Shown piece after piece: positions 53,374 to 63,161 of a DNA stretch of 64,000 nucleotides (its first letter is position 1; the number at the start of each line of letters is the position of its first letter). The notes below the pieces were generated by a model. The model made no database searches, had not been told where the DNA came from, and was given only the letters and a program-made list of their open reading frames with translations. This stretch comes from Herbaspirillum sp. RTI4 (GTDB taxonomy: Bacteria; Pseudomonadota; Gammaproteobacteria; Burkholderiales; Burkholderiaceae_D): contig NZ_JAVIWQ010000002.1 of the NCBI RefSeq assembly GCF_034313965.1, forward strand, positions 1,364,001 to 1,428,000. Reading direction: 5' to 3'. The position numbers and the translations under genes were made by a program.

Positions 53374-53437
53374 ATAGGCGTCTACATCCGCGTGTAGAGA
53401 TGCTGGCGCTCACTTGCTTCACACGGCAGGGTGCAGT

Positions 53438-54340
53438 TTACTGGACTAAGAGTGCCGCATGCTGTTGCTGAATCATTTCTTGCAGGGCCAATGACGCTTT
53501 GGTTTTATAGCGCGCCTTGTGCCGCAACAGATAAAACGAGCGCGGCGGCAGGTCAATGTTGATGCGGCAAAGTAAGCCCACTTGCAGATGCGAGGCGACC
53601 ACCAGTTCCGATACCACTGTCGCAAACGGCCCGGACATGACGGCCGTACGTACTGCTTCGTTTGAGGGTAAGGTCAGGGCGATTTGCAGCCCGCTTGCGT
53701 CAACGCCGATGTCCTTGAGCAGTTCCTCAAACGCGGAGCGGGTGCCGGAACCCTGTTCCCGCATGATCCATTGACCGCTCAATAAATCCGCCGCAGTGCG
53801 TGGCTTACCGTTTGCCCATGGATGTCCGGGCGCGACTACGGCAACGATGTGGTCTTGGCCTACCGTTTCCGTGATTAATTCCGGTTCGTCTATTTCTCCT
53901 TCAATGAAGCCCAGGTCGGCCGCGCCGTCAGTCACTGCCTGCGCCACTTGCTGCGTATTGCCGATGGTCAGGCTGAGTGCTATCTGCGGATATCTTTGAT
54001 GGAAATCTACCAGCAGGGAAGGCAGCCAGTAGCTGGCAATGGTCTGGCTCGCCTGGATGCTCAGCGAGCCGCTTCTGAGTCCGCTCAATTCCGATAACAC
54101 CAGTTCTGCCGTACGTGCGCTGGCGAGTGTGGCGCGTGCTTCGGTCAGGAAAATCCGACCCGCCTCACTGATTTCGATACGTCGGCCTACCCGGTTGAAC
54201 AGCGGTGTGCTGTAGCGGCTTTCCAATACGCGAATCGAGGAGCTGACCGCCGAAGGGGTCAGCGCCAGAGCGCTCGCTGCTTGGGTCAGATGCCCGCGTT
54301 CGGCCACTTCGACAAAGATGCGCAATTGTTCCAGAGTCAT
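53438..54340 (-). CDS. LysR-family regulator, YeiE/CysB-like
   Basis: 300 residues from ATG 54340 (TLEQLRIFVEVAERGHLTQAASAL). The helix-turn-helix LTPSAVSSSIRVLESRYSTPLF and the effector domain (LGFIEGEIDEPELITETVGQDHIVAVVAPGHPW) resemble YeiE and related regulators of sulfur or anion metabolism. A longer frame to 54421 would enter the divergent gene's promoter. It diverges from a YeiH-like transporter gene, the same pairing as yeiE-yeiH in E. coli, so it probably controls that gene. Confidence 0.87.
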   Translation of the reverse strand: MTLEQLRIFVEVAERGHLTQAASALALTPSAVSSSIRVLESRYSTPLFNRVGRRIEISEAGRIFLTEARATLASARTAELVLSELSGLRSGSLSIQASQTIASYWLPSLLVDFHQRYPQIALSLTIGNTQQVAQAVTDGAADLGFIEGEIDEPELITETVGQDHIVAVVAPGHPWANGKPRTAADLLSGQWIMREQGSGTRSAFEELLKDIGVDASGLQIALTLPSNEAVRTAVMSGPFATVVSELVVASHLQVGLLCRINIDLPPRSFYLLRHKARYKTKASLALQEMIQQQHAALLVQ

Positions 54341-54445
54341 TCTATTGTTCGATTCTTCTTTATAAAATGTTAGAAACTGTAAGATAGACCGAACGATATG
54401 TCCAGCCGATAATCGCCTCATTGCATAAGGATATGAGGCGATGGT

Positions 54446-55462
54446 GTGAATACGAACGGAATGTCTGGTGTGAGGAAACTGCTCCCTGGCTTAGCGTTGT
54501 GCGGACTGGTCACCGCAGTCGCTTTTGCGCTGGAAGCGCTGGAGCGGCATCTGTTCGGGCGTGCCTGGCTGGAAAGTCTGGTGCTGGCGATTCTGCTCGG
54601 TAGTCTTGTCCGCAGTTTTTTTCCGGTCCATGGGCGTTTCGATGCTGGTATTGGTTTCTGCGCCAAGGTGGTGCTGGAGATCGCAGTGGTGTTGCTGGGC
54701 ATCTCGGTGAGTGCCGGTTCGATTTTGGAAAAGGGTCCGGCGCTGATCGGAGGTATTGCGGCTGTAGTGGTGCTTGCCATCCTGGGCAGTTATTGCATCG
54801 GACGACTGGCGGGTTTGCCTCGCAAAATGGCGATATTGATTGCCTGCGGCAATTCTATCTGCGGCAATTCGGCGATTGCGGCAGTGGCAACGGTGATTGA
54901 CGCCGGGAGTAAGGATATTGCCGCCTCCATCGCTTTTACCGCCGTGCTTGGGGTGCTGGTGGTGCTGGCGCTGCCCTTGCTGATTCCTTTTTTTACGCTA
55001 TCGAATGCGCAGTATGGTGTGTTTGCCGGACTGACAGTCTACGCAGTGCCGCAGGTGCTGGCGGCGACGGCGGCGGTTTCGCTGACCAGCGGCAGTATCG
55101 GTACGCTGGTAAAGCTGGTGCGCGTTCTGATGCTGGGGCCGGTTGTACTGCTATTGTCTTTGTCTGGCAGCAGGAAAAACGGTCAGAGGCCTGCTTTGTT
55201 GCAGATGGTGCCGTGGTTTATTGTTGGATTTTTGACGCTCATGGCCTTGCGCTCTTTTGGTCTTGTACCTGAGCTGGCAATTAAACCTGCCGCGATGTTG
55301 ACTAGTTTCTTGACCATCATGTCGATGGCTGCGCTTGGCTTGGGTGTTGATGTCCGTACGGTATGGAAGGCTGGCGCCAGAGTGACGGCAGTGGCAGTGC
55401 TTTCTTTTCTGCTGCTGGCTGCGATGAGCCTGAGTCTGATCAAACTGCTTGGTATTGCCTGA
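54446..55462 (+). CDS. YeiH/YadS-family (UPF0324) putative anion exporter
   Basis: A 338-residue integral membrane protein with about ten helices. Family landmarks are LESLVLAILLGSLVRSFF, FCAKVVLEIAVVLLGISVS, the conserved ACGNSICGNSAIAAVATVI and GLTVYAVPQVLAA. The family is suggested to export sulfate or related anions; this is not well established. GTG 54446 has GAGG eight bases upstream, and ATG 54461 is a possible alternative. It is divergent from its presumed LysR regulator and is followed by a three-copy 12-bp array. Confidence 0.87.
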   Translation: MNTNGMSGVRKLLPGLALCGLVTAVAFALEALERHLFGRAWLESLVLAILLGSLVRSFFPVHGRFDAGIGFCAKVVLEIAVVLLGISVSAGSILEKGPALIGGIAAVVVLAILGSYCIGRLAGLPRKMAILIACGNSICGNSAIAAVATVIDAGSKDIAASIAFTAVLGVLVVLALPLLIPFFTLSNAQYGVFAGLTVYAVPQVLAATAAVSLTSGSIGTLVKLVRVLMLGPVVLLLSLSGSRKNGQRPALLQMVPWFIVGFLTLMALRSFGLVPELAIKPAAMLTSFLTIMSMAALGLGVDVRTVWKAGARVTAVAVLSFLLLAAMSLSLIKLLGIA

Positions 55463-55496
55463 GGTTTGGTGATGTGCGGGTCGCACGCCTGTGGAG

Positions 55497-55532
55497 AGGG
55501 GTAAAAAGAAGGGTAAAAAGAGGGGTAAATAA
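55497..55532. repeat. Three-copy 12-bp array after the YeiH-like gene
   Basis: AGGGGTAAAAAG, AAGGGTAAAAAG and AGGGGTAAATAA follow directly. A further two-copy 12-bp repeat like AAAATGCGTGGG lies near 55614-55638. The spacer holds no gene. Confidence 0.8.
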
Positions 55533-55673
55533 GTCAGATTGCAACGCGCGGTAGAGTGAGCGACGGTCTTTTAATGCTTTTCTGCGCGTAAGAATGGGGG
55601 AAAGTGCTTGTAAAAATGCGTGGGAAAATGCGTGGACAAGTCAGCCATCTGACCGTCCACAGCGATCACTTCA

Positions 55674-55988
55674 TCACTCCATGTAGTCTTGAATTGTCCG
55701 CATGGTTTGCGGCGGGAGTGCATTGAATCTCATTCTGGATTTGAATCCGCCATTACTGAAAATACAGTCCACCACTTTCACTTGCGCAACGATGTCGCGC
55801 AGATTGCCGTTGAGCGATATTTGAAACGCGACTTGTCCTTCGCGACCTTCCTGTATGGAATCAGTGCAATTTAAGCTGATGCCACTCGTACCGATGTCGA
55901 ACGTGTGCGCCATGACGGGGGATGAGCCGCTCATTGTCAACATTGCTTTGACCCGCAAGCTTTTCCGGGTGAATGTTTTCGTTTCCAT
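55674..55988 (-). CDS. PilZ-domain protein
   Basis: 104 residues forming one PilZ domain. The N-terminal RxxxR of RKSLR and the second motif DIGTSGISL are present; the latter deviates from the usual DxSxxG because the serine is glycine, so c-di-GMP binding may be altered. The remaining strands (EGQVAFQISLNGNLRDIVAQVKVVDC, FKSRMRFNAL) fit the beta barrel. Such single-domain proteins act as c-di-GMP receptors in motility or biofilm control. ATG 55988 is preceded by GGGA. It stands alone between the exporter and the pyruvate dehydrogenase operon. Confidence 0.82.
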   Translation of the reverse strand: METKTFTRKSLRVKAMLTMSGSSPVMAHTFDIGTSGISLNCTDSIQEGREGQVAFQISLNGNLRDIVAQVKVVDCIFSNGGFKSRMRFNALPPQTMRTIQDYME

Positions 55989-56716
55989 TTGATTTCCCAA
56001 GTTGCATTGGATGTGGATGCAAAACTGACGATTGCTTCGTCGAAGTCTCTTTTGGTAAAAGAGACGACCTGAAAATTCTTCCGTTGGGAAATATCTCCAG
56101 ACCCATGCTGAGTAATTCTCCAATGGCAGACTGGTGTTACCTAGGTATTACACATCTGCATCTGTTATTTTACAACAATAAATTGTTCCACGTAAATTTC
56201 TTAAAAGTAGTAGATACAGTTTGTGGGTTCATGTACTTGCCTGCGATCAGCAGAAATGAGACTCTGTGACGGCAGTGCGATTTGCTGACATCATTGGAAA
56301 CGCCCTATGGCAGCCGTTCTTTTGAATTTTTGATGGAATTTGCACCGGCTATCTGCATAAAAAAATCCGATTAAAATTTTGCCGTAAATGTTGTTTTTGA
56401 GTAAATTATTTTATTTGTATAAAAAATTCATAGGAAGAAATTCTTGTAAATGCGGCGTTGCAACGTGAACTGCGCAACTTTCAGCATAGGTAAATAAAAT
56501 ATAGATACTCACAAAGCCGCTATTTGCGCCGCTTTGCAGCAATATTTCGCATTATGAAATTCAATATCGCCATTTGAAAATATAAAAAGCCCTGTTAGAA
56601 TCCACCAACTCGACGGCGATAAGACCGTAAAACTATTTTTTTGGCGAAACTACGCCGCTCATCCCGATATATCCGCGCCTTCACGCCGGAACATTTCATT
56701 CCAGAGGAGACAGTCC
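55989..56716. other. AT-rich region upstream of aceE
   Basis: 728 bp without a supported gene. From about 56340 to 56600 it is strongly AT-rich with many A/T tracts, in contrast to the GC-rich operon it precedes, and probably contains the aceE promoter and a long untranslated leader. No clear riboswitch or terminator was recognised. Confidence 0.55.
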
Positions 56717-59413
56717 ATGTCCGCCCAGCTCGACCAAGTTCTGACGCAAGCCGTCAATGATCCTGATGCAATGGAAACGCAAGAGTGGCTCGACGCCCTC
56801 GAAGCAGTGATTGAAGCCGAAGGCCCGGAGCGCGCCCACTATCTGATGGAGCGCATGACCGACCTGGCGCGTCGTCGCGGAGCGGCCATTCCGTTTTCCA
56901 GCAACACCGCCTACGTCAACACCATCCCCGCCGATCAGGGCGAACATTGCCCCGGCAATCTGGAATACGAAGAGCGCCTGCGTTCGTGGATGCGCTGGAA
57001 CGCCATGGCCATGGTAGTCAAGGCCAATCGCGTCGATGGCGACCTGGGAGGCCACCTCGCCAGTTTTGCCTCGCTGGCGAACATGCTGGGCATAGGCTTC
57101 AACCACTTCTGGCACGCACCGACGGCCGAACACGGCGGCGATCTGCTGTATATACAAGGCCACTCCTCGCCCGGCATCTACGCCCGCGCCTTCCTCGAAG
57201 GCCGCCTGACCGAAGAGCAACTGCTGCATTTCCGTCGCGAAGTCGATGGCAAGGGCTTGTCTTCCTACCCGCATCCAAAACTGATGCCGGACTTCTGGCA
57301 ATTCCCGACCGTCTCTATGGGCCTTGGCCCTCTGATGGCGATTTATCAGGCGCGCTTCCTCAAGTACCTGCACGCACGCGGCATTGCCGACACCGCCGCC
57401 CGTAAAGTCTGGGCTTTCTGCGGCGACGGCGAAATGGACGAACCGGAATCGATGGGCGCCATCGGCATGGCCGGCCGTGAAAAGCTGGACAACCTCGTGA
57501 TCGTCGTCAACTGCAACCTGCAACGTCTCGACGGCCCAGTGCGCGGCAACGGCAAGATCATCCAGGAACTGGAATCGGATTTCCGCGGTGCCGGCTGGAA
57601 CGTGGTCAAAGTGATCTGGGGCAGCGGCTGGGACGAATTGCTGGCCAAGGACAAAGAAGGCATCCTGCAACGCGTCATGATGGAAACCGTCGATGGCGAA
57701 TACCAGAATTACAAAGCCAAGGACGGCGCATTCGTGCGCAAGAACTTCTTCGGCAAGCATCCTAAACTGCTGGAAATGGTCAGCAAAATGTCGGATGACG
57801 ACATCTGGCGTCTGACCCGAGGCGGTCACGATCCGCACAAAATTTATGCCGCCTTCAAGGTCGCGCAGGAACACAAGGGGCAGCCTACCGTTCTGCTGGT
57901 CAAAAGCATCAAGGGCTACGGCCTCGGCAAATCGGGCGAAGCCCGCAACACCGCGCACAACACCAAGAAGCTCGACGACGAAGCGATCAAGGCCATGCGC
58001 GACCGCTTCCAGTTGCCGATCGCCGACGAGCAGTTGGCCGACATCCCGTTCTTCAAGCCGTCCGACGACACCCCGGAAATGCAATACCTGCACGAGCGCC
58101 GCAAAGCCCTCGGCGGTTATCTGCCACAACGCCGTCAGCAAGCCGACGAAGTCTTGCCGGTGCCAGAACTGTCCGCTTTTCAGGCCATGCTGGAACCGAC
58201 CGCAGAGGGACGTGAAATCTCCACCACCGCTGCTTATGCGCGGGTCTTGACCGCACTGCTGCGCGACCCCATCCTCGGCCCGCGCGTCGTGCCTATCATG
58301 GTGGATGAATCGCGTACCTTTGGTATGGAAGGACTGTTCCGTCAGATCGGTATTTTCAGCCAGGTCGGACAGTTGTACGAGCCGGTCGATAAAGATCAGG
58401 TGATGTACTACCGCGAAGACAAAGCCGGTCAGATTTTGCAGGAAGGTATCAATGAAGCGGGCGGCATGAGTTCGTGGATCGCAGCGGCGACTTCGTACTC
58501 CAGCAACAACCGCATCATGATCCCGTTCTATACCTACTACTCGATGTTCGGCCTGCAACGCATCGGCGATCTGGCCTGGGCTGCCGGCGACATGCGTGCC
58601 CGCGGTTTCATGATTGGCGGCACCGCCGGTCGCACCACCTTGAACGGCGAAGGCTTGCAGCATGAAGACGGTCACAGCCATGTGCTGGCCTCGACCATCC
58701 CCAACTGCGTGCCTTACGATCCAACCTTCGCGCATGAAGTGGCCGTGATTCTGCATGACGGTCTGCGTCGCATGATCGGCAATCAGGAAGACGTGTTCTA
58801 TTACATCACCCTGATGAATGAAAACTACAGCCATCCCGGTCTGAAAACAGGTCAGGAAGAAGGCATCCTGAAGGGCTTGTATCTGCTCAACGCCGGTGGC
58901 AAGAAAAACAAACTGCGCGTGCAATTGATGGGCTCCGGCACCATCCTGCGCGAAGTCATCGCCGCCGCCGATCTGCTGCGCGACGACTGGAAAGTGGACG
59001 CCGATGTCTGGTCCGCACCCTCGTTCACGCTGCTGGCGCGCGACGGTCAGGACGTTGAACGCTGGAACATGCTGCATCCGGCCGGTCAATCGCGCACGGC
59101 ATATTTCACCGAGTGCATAGAAAAAACCGAAGGCCCTATCGTGGTTTCGACCGATTACATGCGCACCTTTGCCGAGCAGGTCCGTGCTTTCGTACCGAAA
59201 AATCGCAGCTACAAGGTATTGGGTACCGATGGTTTCGGCCGCTCCGACACCCGCGCCAAGTTGCGTGAATTCTTCGAAGTCAATCGCTACTATGTGACGG
59301 TGGCCGCGCTGAAATCCCTGGCTGACGAAGGCAAGATTGCCGCATCGGTGGTGGCGGACGCCATCGCCAAATACGGCATCGATCCTGAAAAGCCGAATCC
59401 GGTCACCCAGTAA
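56717..59413 (+). CDS. aceE: Pyruvate dehydrogenase E1 component, homodimeric
   Basis: 898 residues, the homodimeric E1 typical of gamma- and beta-proteobacteria. The thiamine-diphosphate motif is FCGDGEMDEPES...VVNCNLQRLDGPVRGNGK (GDG...NCN). YAHN-type landmarks such as SLANMLGIGFNHFW and the C-terminal LGTDGFGRSDTRAKLREFFEV are as expected. It decarboxylates pyruvate and acetylates the E2 lipoyl groups in the cytoplasmic complex. AGAGGAGA precedes ATG 56717. The operon continues with aceF and lpdA. A PdhR-type regulator is not visible. Confidence 0.96.
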   Translation: MSAQLDQVLTQAVNDPDAMETQEWLDALEAVIEAEGPERAHYLMERMTDLARRRGAAIPFSSNTAYVNTIPADQGEHCPGNLEYEERLRSWMRWNAMAMVVKANRVDGDLGGHLASFASLANMLGIGFNHFWHAPTAEHGGDLLYIQGHSSPGIYARAFLEGRLTEEQLLHFRREVDGKGLSSYPHPKLMPDFWQFPTVSMGLGPLMAIYQARFLKYLHARGIADTAARKVWAFCGDGEMDEPESMGAIGMAGREKLDNLVIVVNCNLQRLDGPVRGNGKIIQELESDFRGAGWNVVKVIWGSGWDELLAKDKEGILQRVMMETVDGEYQNYKAKDGAFVRKNFFGKHPKLLEMVSKMSDDDIWRLTRGGHDPHKIYAAFKVAQEHKGQPTVLLVKSIKGYGLGKSGEARNTAHNTKKLDDEAIKAMRDRFQLPIADEQLADIPFFKPSDDTPEMQYLHERRKALGGYLPQRRQQADEVLPVPELSAFQAMLEPTAEGREISTTAAYARVLTALLRDPILGPRVVPIMVDESRTFGMEGLFRQIGIFSQVGQLYEPVDKDQVMYYREDKAGQILQEGINEAGGMSSWIAAATSYSSNNRIMIPFYTYYSMFGLQRIGDLAWAAGDMRARGFMIGGTAGRTTLNGEGLQHEDGHSHVLASTIPNCVPYDPTFAHEVAVILHDGLRRMIGNQEDVFYYITLMNENYSHPGLKTGQEEGILKGLYLLNAGGKKNKLRVQLMGSGTILREVIAAADLLRDDWKVDADVWSAPSFTLLARDGQDVERWNMLHPAGQSRTAYFTECIEKTEGPIVVSTDYMRTFAEQVRAFVPKNRSYKVLGTDGFGRSDTRAKLREFFEVNRYYVTVAALKSLADEGKIAASVVADAIAKYGIDPEKPNPVTQ

Positions 59414-59460
59414 ACCATTCGCCCCCACAGTCGTTCGAACGAATAATCGGAGTGCAAGAG

Positions 59461-61152
59461 ATGAGTCAAATCGAAGTCAAGGTGCCGGACATCGGCGATT
59501 TCAAGGAAGTCGAAGTGATTGAAGTGCTGGTCAAGGTCGGCGACACCATCAAGGCCGACCAGTCGGTACTGACGGTGGAATCGGACAAAGCCAGTATGGA
59601 AATCCCCGCCACTCACGGCGGACTGATCAAGGAAGTAAAGATCAAGGTCGGCGATAAAGTGGCCGAAGGCACGCTGATTCTGATCGTGGAAGCAGAGGCA
59701 GCCGCTGCATCAGCAGCACCGGCCCCTGCCGCAGCGGCCGCAGCGGCCGCTGTAGCACCGGCAGCAGCGACAGCATCGGTTCCTGCTCCGGCAGCACCCG
59801 CTCCAGCACCGGTAGCTGCTGCCGCCCCTGCCGCCAGTGGCTCGGTAGACATCTTCGTTCCCGATATCGGCGACTTTGCCGAAGTCGAAATTATCGAGTT
59901 GATGGTCAAGGTGGGCGATAAAGTCGCCGTCGATCAATCGCTGCTGACGGTCGAGTCGGACAAGGCCAGCATGGAAATTCCTTCCAGCCACGCCGGTGTC
60001 ATCAAGGAACTCAAAGTCAAAGTGGGTGACAAGGTCGCCAAGGGTTCGCCGCTGGCGACGCTGGAAGTCAGTGGCGGTAGTGCCGCTCCGGCGGTTGCCG
60101 CCGCAGTTGCAGCACCGGCTGCGGCAGCCTCAGTGACTGCACCGGTGGCGGCGTCCGCACCGGCACCAGCAGCACCAGTACCAGCCGCCGCCAGTACTGC
60201 GCCAGCAGCGCCGGTCTCCGGTGCCAAAGCACATGCCTCACCTTCGGTGCGCAAATTTGCGCGTGAACTCGGCGTCGATCTGAGTCGCGTTCCCGGCACC
60301 GGTATCAAGGGACGCATCGTTCACGAAGATATTCAGAAATTCGTCAAGGCAGCGCTGGCCGGCGGTAGTTCCAGCGCGAGTGCAGCAGCAGCGCCTTCCG
60401 GTGGCGGTCTCGGCTTATTGGCATGGCCATCGCTGGACTTCAGCAAATTCGGCGAAACCGAACTGCAGCCGCTGTCGCGCATCCAGAAACTGAGCGGGCC
60501 GAATCTGCACCGCAACTGGGTCATGATTCCGCACGTCACGCAATTCGACGAAGCCGATGTCACCGAACTGGAAGACTTCCGCAAGACCTCCAACGACGCC
60601 TACGCCAAAGCCAAGTCGCCGGTCAAGCTGACCATGCTGGCGTTCGTCATCAAGGCCAGCGTGGCAGCGCTCAAGAAATTCCCGGCGTTCAATGCCTCGC
60701 TCGACGCCAACGGCGAAAACCTGATCCTCAAGCGTTACTACAACATCGGCTTCGCCGCCGAAACGCCGAATGGCCTGATGGTGCCGGTGATCAAGAATGT
60801 CGATAAGAAGAGCCTGTCCGAGATCGCGCAGGAAATGACCGATCTGTCCGCCCAAGCGCGTGACGGCAAACTGAAAAGCGCCGACATGCAAGGGGCCGGT
60901 TTCACGATCTCTTCGCTGGGCGGCATTGGCGGCACGGCCTTCACGCCTATCATCAATGCGCCCGAAGTGGCCATCCTTGGCTTGTCCCGAACCGCCATGA
61001 AGCCGGTATGGGACGGCAAGCAATTTGTGCCGCGCCTGTTGTTGCCGATGTCGCTGTCGTATGACCATCGGGTCGTGGACGGTGCCATGGGCGCACGCTT
61101 CTCGACCTACCTGGCCGATGTGCTGGGCGACTTGCGCAAATCCATGTTGTAA
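59461..61152 (+). CDS. aceF: Pyruvate dehydrogenase E2, dihydrolipoamide acetyltransferase
   Basis: 563 residues: two lipoyl domains (residues ~1-77 and ~127-200), each with the lipoylation site [11 protein letters not shown] (first Lys43), joined by Ala/Pro-rich linkers; a peripheral-subunit-binding domain (SPSVRKFARELGVDLSRVPGTG, ~263-285); and the catalytic core ending in LSYDHRVVDGAMGARF with the active histidine. It transfers the acetyl group to CoA. ATG 59461 has GGAG eight bases upstream; an in-frame GTG at 59452 is less likely. The two lipoyl domains and that of LpdA are close in sequence, suggesting duplication or conversion. Confidence 0.96.
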   Translation: MSQIEVKVPDIGDFKEVEVIEVLVKVGDTIKADQSVLTVESDKASMEIPATHGGLIKEVKIKVGDKVAEGTLILIVEAEAAAASAAPAPAAAAAAAAVAPAAATASVPAPAAPAPAPVAAAAPAASGSVDIFVPDIGDFAEVEIIELMVKVGDKVAVDQSLLTVESDKASMEIPSSHAGVIKELKVKVGDKVAKGSPLATLEVSGGSAAPAVAAAVAAPAAAASVTAPVAASAPAPAAPVPAAASTAPAAPVSGAKAHASPSVRKFARELGVDLSRVPGTGIKGRIVHEDIQKFVKAALAGGSSSASAAAAPSGGGLGLLAWPSLDFSKFGETELQPLSRIQKLSGPNLHRNWVMIPHVTQFDEADVTELEDFRKTSNDAYAKAKSPVKLTMLAFVIKASVAALKKFPAFNASLDANGENLILKRYYNIGFAAETPNGLMVPVIKNVDKKSLSEIAQEMTDLSAQARDGKLKSADMQGAGFTISSLGGIGGTAFTPIINAPEVAILGLSRTAMKPVWDGKQFVPRLLLPMSLSYDHRVVDGAMGARFSTYLADVLGDLRKSML

Positions 61153-61199
61153 GGAAACCGGCGGGCGTTCTGTGTGAGCGCCTGCCGATGGCCGCATTC

Positions 61200-61262
61200 C
61201 GTACACATTAGCCCACACGCATTAAGCCACCGCATCTACCCACCCGCATCAACCCACCGCAT
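61200..61262. repeat. Four-copy 13-14-bp array before lpdA
   Basis: Units built on ACCCACCGCAT recur near 61218, 61231, 61245 and 61258 between aceF and lpdA. The array ends just before the lpdA ribosome site. Confidence 0.65.
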
Positions 61263-61275
61263 GGATGGAGCAAGC

Positions 61276-63069
61276 ATGAGTCTGATCGAAGTCAAAGTCC
61301 CGGATATCGGGGACTTCAAGGAAGTGGAAATCATTGAAGTGATGGTCAAGGTCGGCGACACGATCAAAGTTGACCAATCGCTGATCACGGTCGAGTCCGA
61401 CAAGGCCAGCATGGAAATACCCTCCACACACGCTGGCGTGGTCAAGGAATTGAAAATCAAGGTCGGCGACAAAATCGCTGAAGGTTCGCTGCTGCTGACG
61501 GTGGAAGCGGACGCTGCTGCACATGCACCTGCACCGGCGGCAACTTCTGCTCCTGCTGCTGCTCCTGCCGCTTCAGCACCCGCGCCAGCTGCTGCATCAG
61601 CCCCGGTCGCCGCTGCGCCGGCCGCCGCCAGTTTCTCCGGCACCGCCGATATCGAATGCGACACGCTGGTGCTGGGTGCTGGTCCCGGCGGCTATACCGC
61701 TGCCTTCCGCGCCGCCGACCTCGGTCAAAAAGTGGTGCTGGTGGAGCGTTACGCCTCGCTGGGCGGCGTCTGTCTCAATGTCGGTTGCATCCCTTCCAAG
61801 GCCCTGCTGCACGCGGCCAAGGTGATTACCGAAGCGGAAGAAATGGCGCATTTCGGCGTCAAACTGTCCGCGCCGGAAATCGACGTCGACAAGTTGCGCG
61901 GCTGGAAAGAAAGCATCATCAAGAAGCTGACCGGCGGTCTGACCGGACTGGCCAAGGCGCGCAAGGTGCAAGTCGTGACCGGCAAGGGTGCATTCAGCTC
62001 TGCCAATACGCTGACGGTTGAAACCGCCGACGGCCCGCGTGTGGTGGCGTTCAAGCACGCCATCATCGCCGCCGGTTCCTCGGTCGCCAAAATTCCCGGT
62101 TTCCCGTATGACGACCCGCGCCTGATTGATTCCACCGGCGCGCTGGCGCTGACCCACATTCCCAAGACGCTGCTGGTCATTGGCGGCGGCATCATCGGTC
62201 TGGAAATGGCCTGCGTCTACGATGCCCTCGGCACCAAAGTCACGGTAGTCGAATTTGCTGATGGCCTCATCCCTGCCGCCGATCGCGACGTCGTCAAGCC
62301 GCTGCAAAAACGCATCGAAAAACGCTACGCCGCCATTTACCTGAAAACCAAGGTCACCAAACTGGAAGCCTTGCCGGAAGGTTTGCGCGCCACGTTTGAA
62401 GCGGCGTCGGGCGACTCTGCCGCACCGAAAGAACCGCAACTCTACGACGCCGTACTGGTCGCGGTCGGCCGCCGTCCTAATGGCAATCTGATCGGTGCGG
62501 AGAAAGCCGGTGTGCTGGTCGATGCCCGCGGCTTCATTCCTTCCGATTTGCAGAAGCGTACCAATGTGCCGCACATCTTCGCTATCGGCGATATCTGCTC
62601 CGACCCGATGCTGGCGCACAAGGCCACCAATGAAGCCAAGGTGGCTGCGGAAACCATCGCCGGACACAAGGTGGCGTTCGAGCCGATGACGATCCCTTCG
62701 GTGGCCTACACCGATCCGGAAATCGCCTGGATGGGGCTGACCGAAAACGATGCCAAAGCCAAGGGTATCGCTTACGAAAAAGCCAGCTTCCCTTGGGCCG
62801 CCAGCGGTCGTGCCTTGGCCATGGGCCGTGAAGACGGTCTGACCAAGCTGCTGTATGACCCGCAAACCAAGCGCATTCTGGGCGCGGGCATCGTCGGCGT
62901 GAATGCCGGTGAGTTACTGGCCGAAACCGTATTGGCGCTGGAAATGGGCGCTGACCTGGAAGATTTGGCGCTGACCATCCATGCGCATCCGACCTTGTCG
63001 GAAACGCCGATGTTCGCCGCCGAGATGGCGCTGGGTGTGATTACGGATTTGTATATTCCGAAGAAGTAA
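61276..63069 (+). CDS. lpdA: Dihydrolipoyl dehydrogenase E3 with N-terminal lipoyl domain
   Basis: 597 residues. An extra lipoyl domain (~1-78, site [11 protein letters not shown]) and an Ala/Pro linker precede a full E3: FAD motif [20 protein letters not shown], the redox disulfide [16 protein letters not shown] motif [19 protein letters not shown] and the C-terminal dimer-interface catalytic HAHPTLSE. It reoxidises the E2 lipoyl groups using NAD. E3 proteins with their own lipoyl domain are known in several beta-proteobacteria. ATG 61276 has GGAG upstream; an extension to 61174 would run through the repeat. It ends the operon at a strong terminator. Confidence 0.96.
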   Translation: MSLIEVKVPDIGDFKEVEIIEVMVKVGDTIKVDQSLITVESDKASMEIPSTHAGVVKELKIKVGDKIAEGSLLLTVEADAAAHAPAPAATSAPAAAPAASAPAPAAASAPVAAAPAAASFSGTADIECDTLVLGAGPGGYTAAFRAADLGQKVVLVERYASLGGVCLNVGCIPSKALLHAAKVITEAEEMAHFGVKLSAPEIDVDKLRGWKESIIKKLTGGLTGLAKARKVQVVTGKGAFSSANTLTVETADGPRVVAFKHAIIAAGSSVAKIPGFPYDDPRLIDSTGALALTHIPKTLLVIGGGIIGLEMACVYDALGTKVTVVEFADGLIPAADRDVVKPLQKRIEKRYAAIYLKTKVTKLEALPEGLRATFEAASGDSAAPKEPQLYDAVLVAVGRRPNGNLIGAEKAGVLVDARGFIPSDLQKRTNVPHIFAIGDICSDPMLAHKATNEAKVAAETIAGHKVAFEPMTIPSVAYTDPEIAWMGLTENDAKAKGIAYEKASFPWAASGRALAMGREDGLTKLLYDPQTKRILGAGIVGVNAGELLAETVLALEMGADLEDLALTIHAHPTLSETPMFAAEMALGVITDLYIPKK

Positions 63070-63107
63070 TCGGGCGATAGGGGGCTTGCTGTCTCTGTTG
63101 CCACAAG

Positions 63108-63149
63108 AAAAAAGCCTGTCACGCAATGATCGCGTGACAGGCTTTTTTT
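63108..63149. terminator. Bidirectional rho-independent terminator after lpdA
   Basis: GCCTGTCACGC (63114-63124) and GCGTGACAGGC (63132-63142) form an 11-bp stem with a 7-nt loop. AAAAAA flanks the left side and TTTTTTT the right, so it serves lpdA and the convergent NlpC/P60 gene. Confidence 0.92.
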
Positions 63150-63161
63150 ATTCGGAGACGC

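Noticed and set aside
56696..59428. A 910-codon open frame on the strand opposite aceE
   Set aside because: It mirrors aceE exactly, has no recognisable domain and is explained by the strong GC bias at third codon positions, which removes antisense stops. Similar long antisense frames occur opposite dxs, dctQM and gshA.
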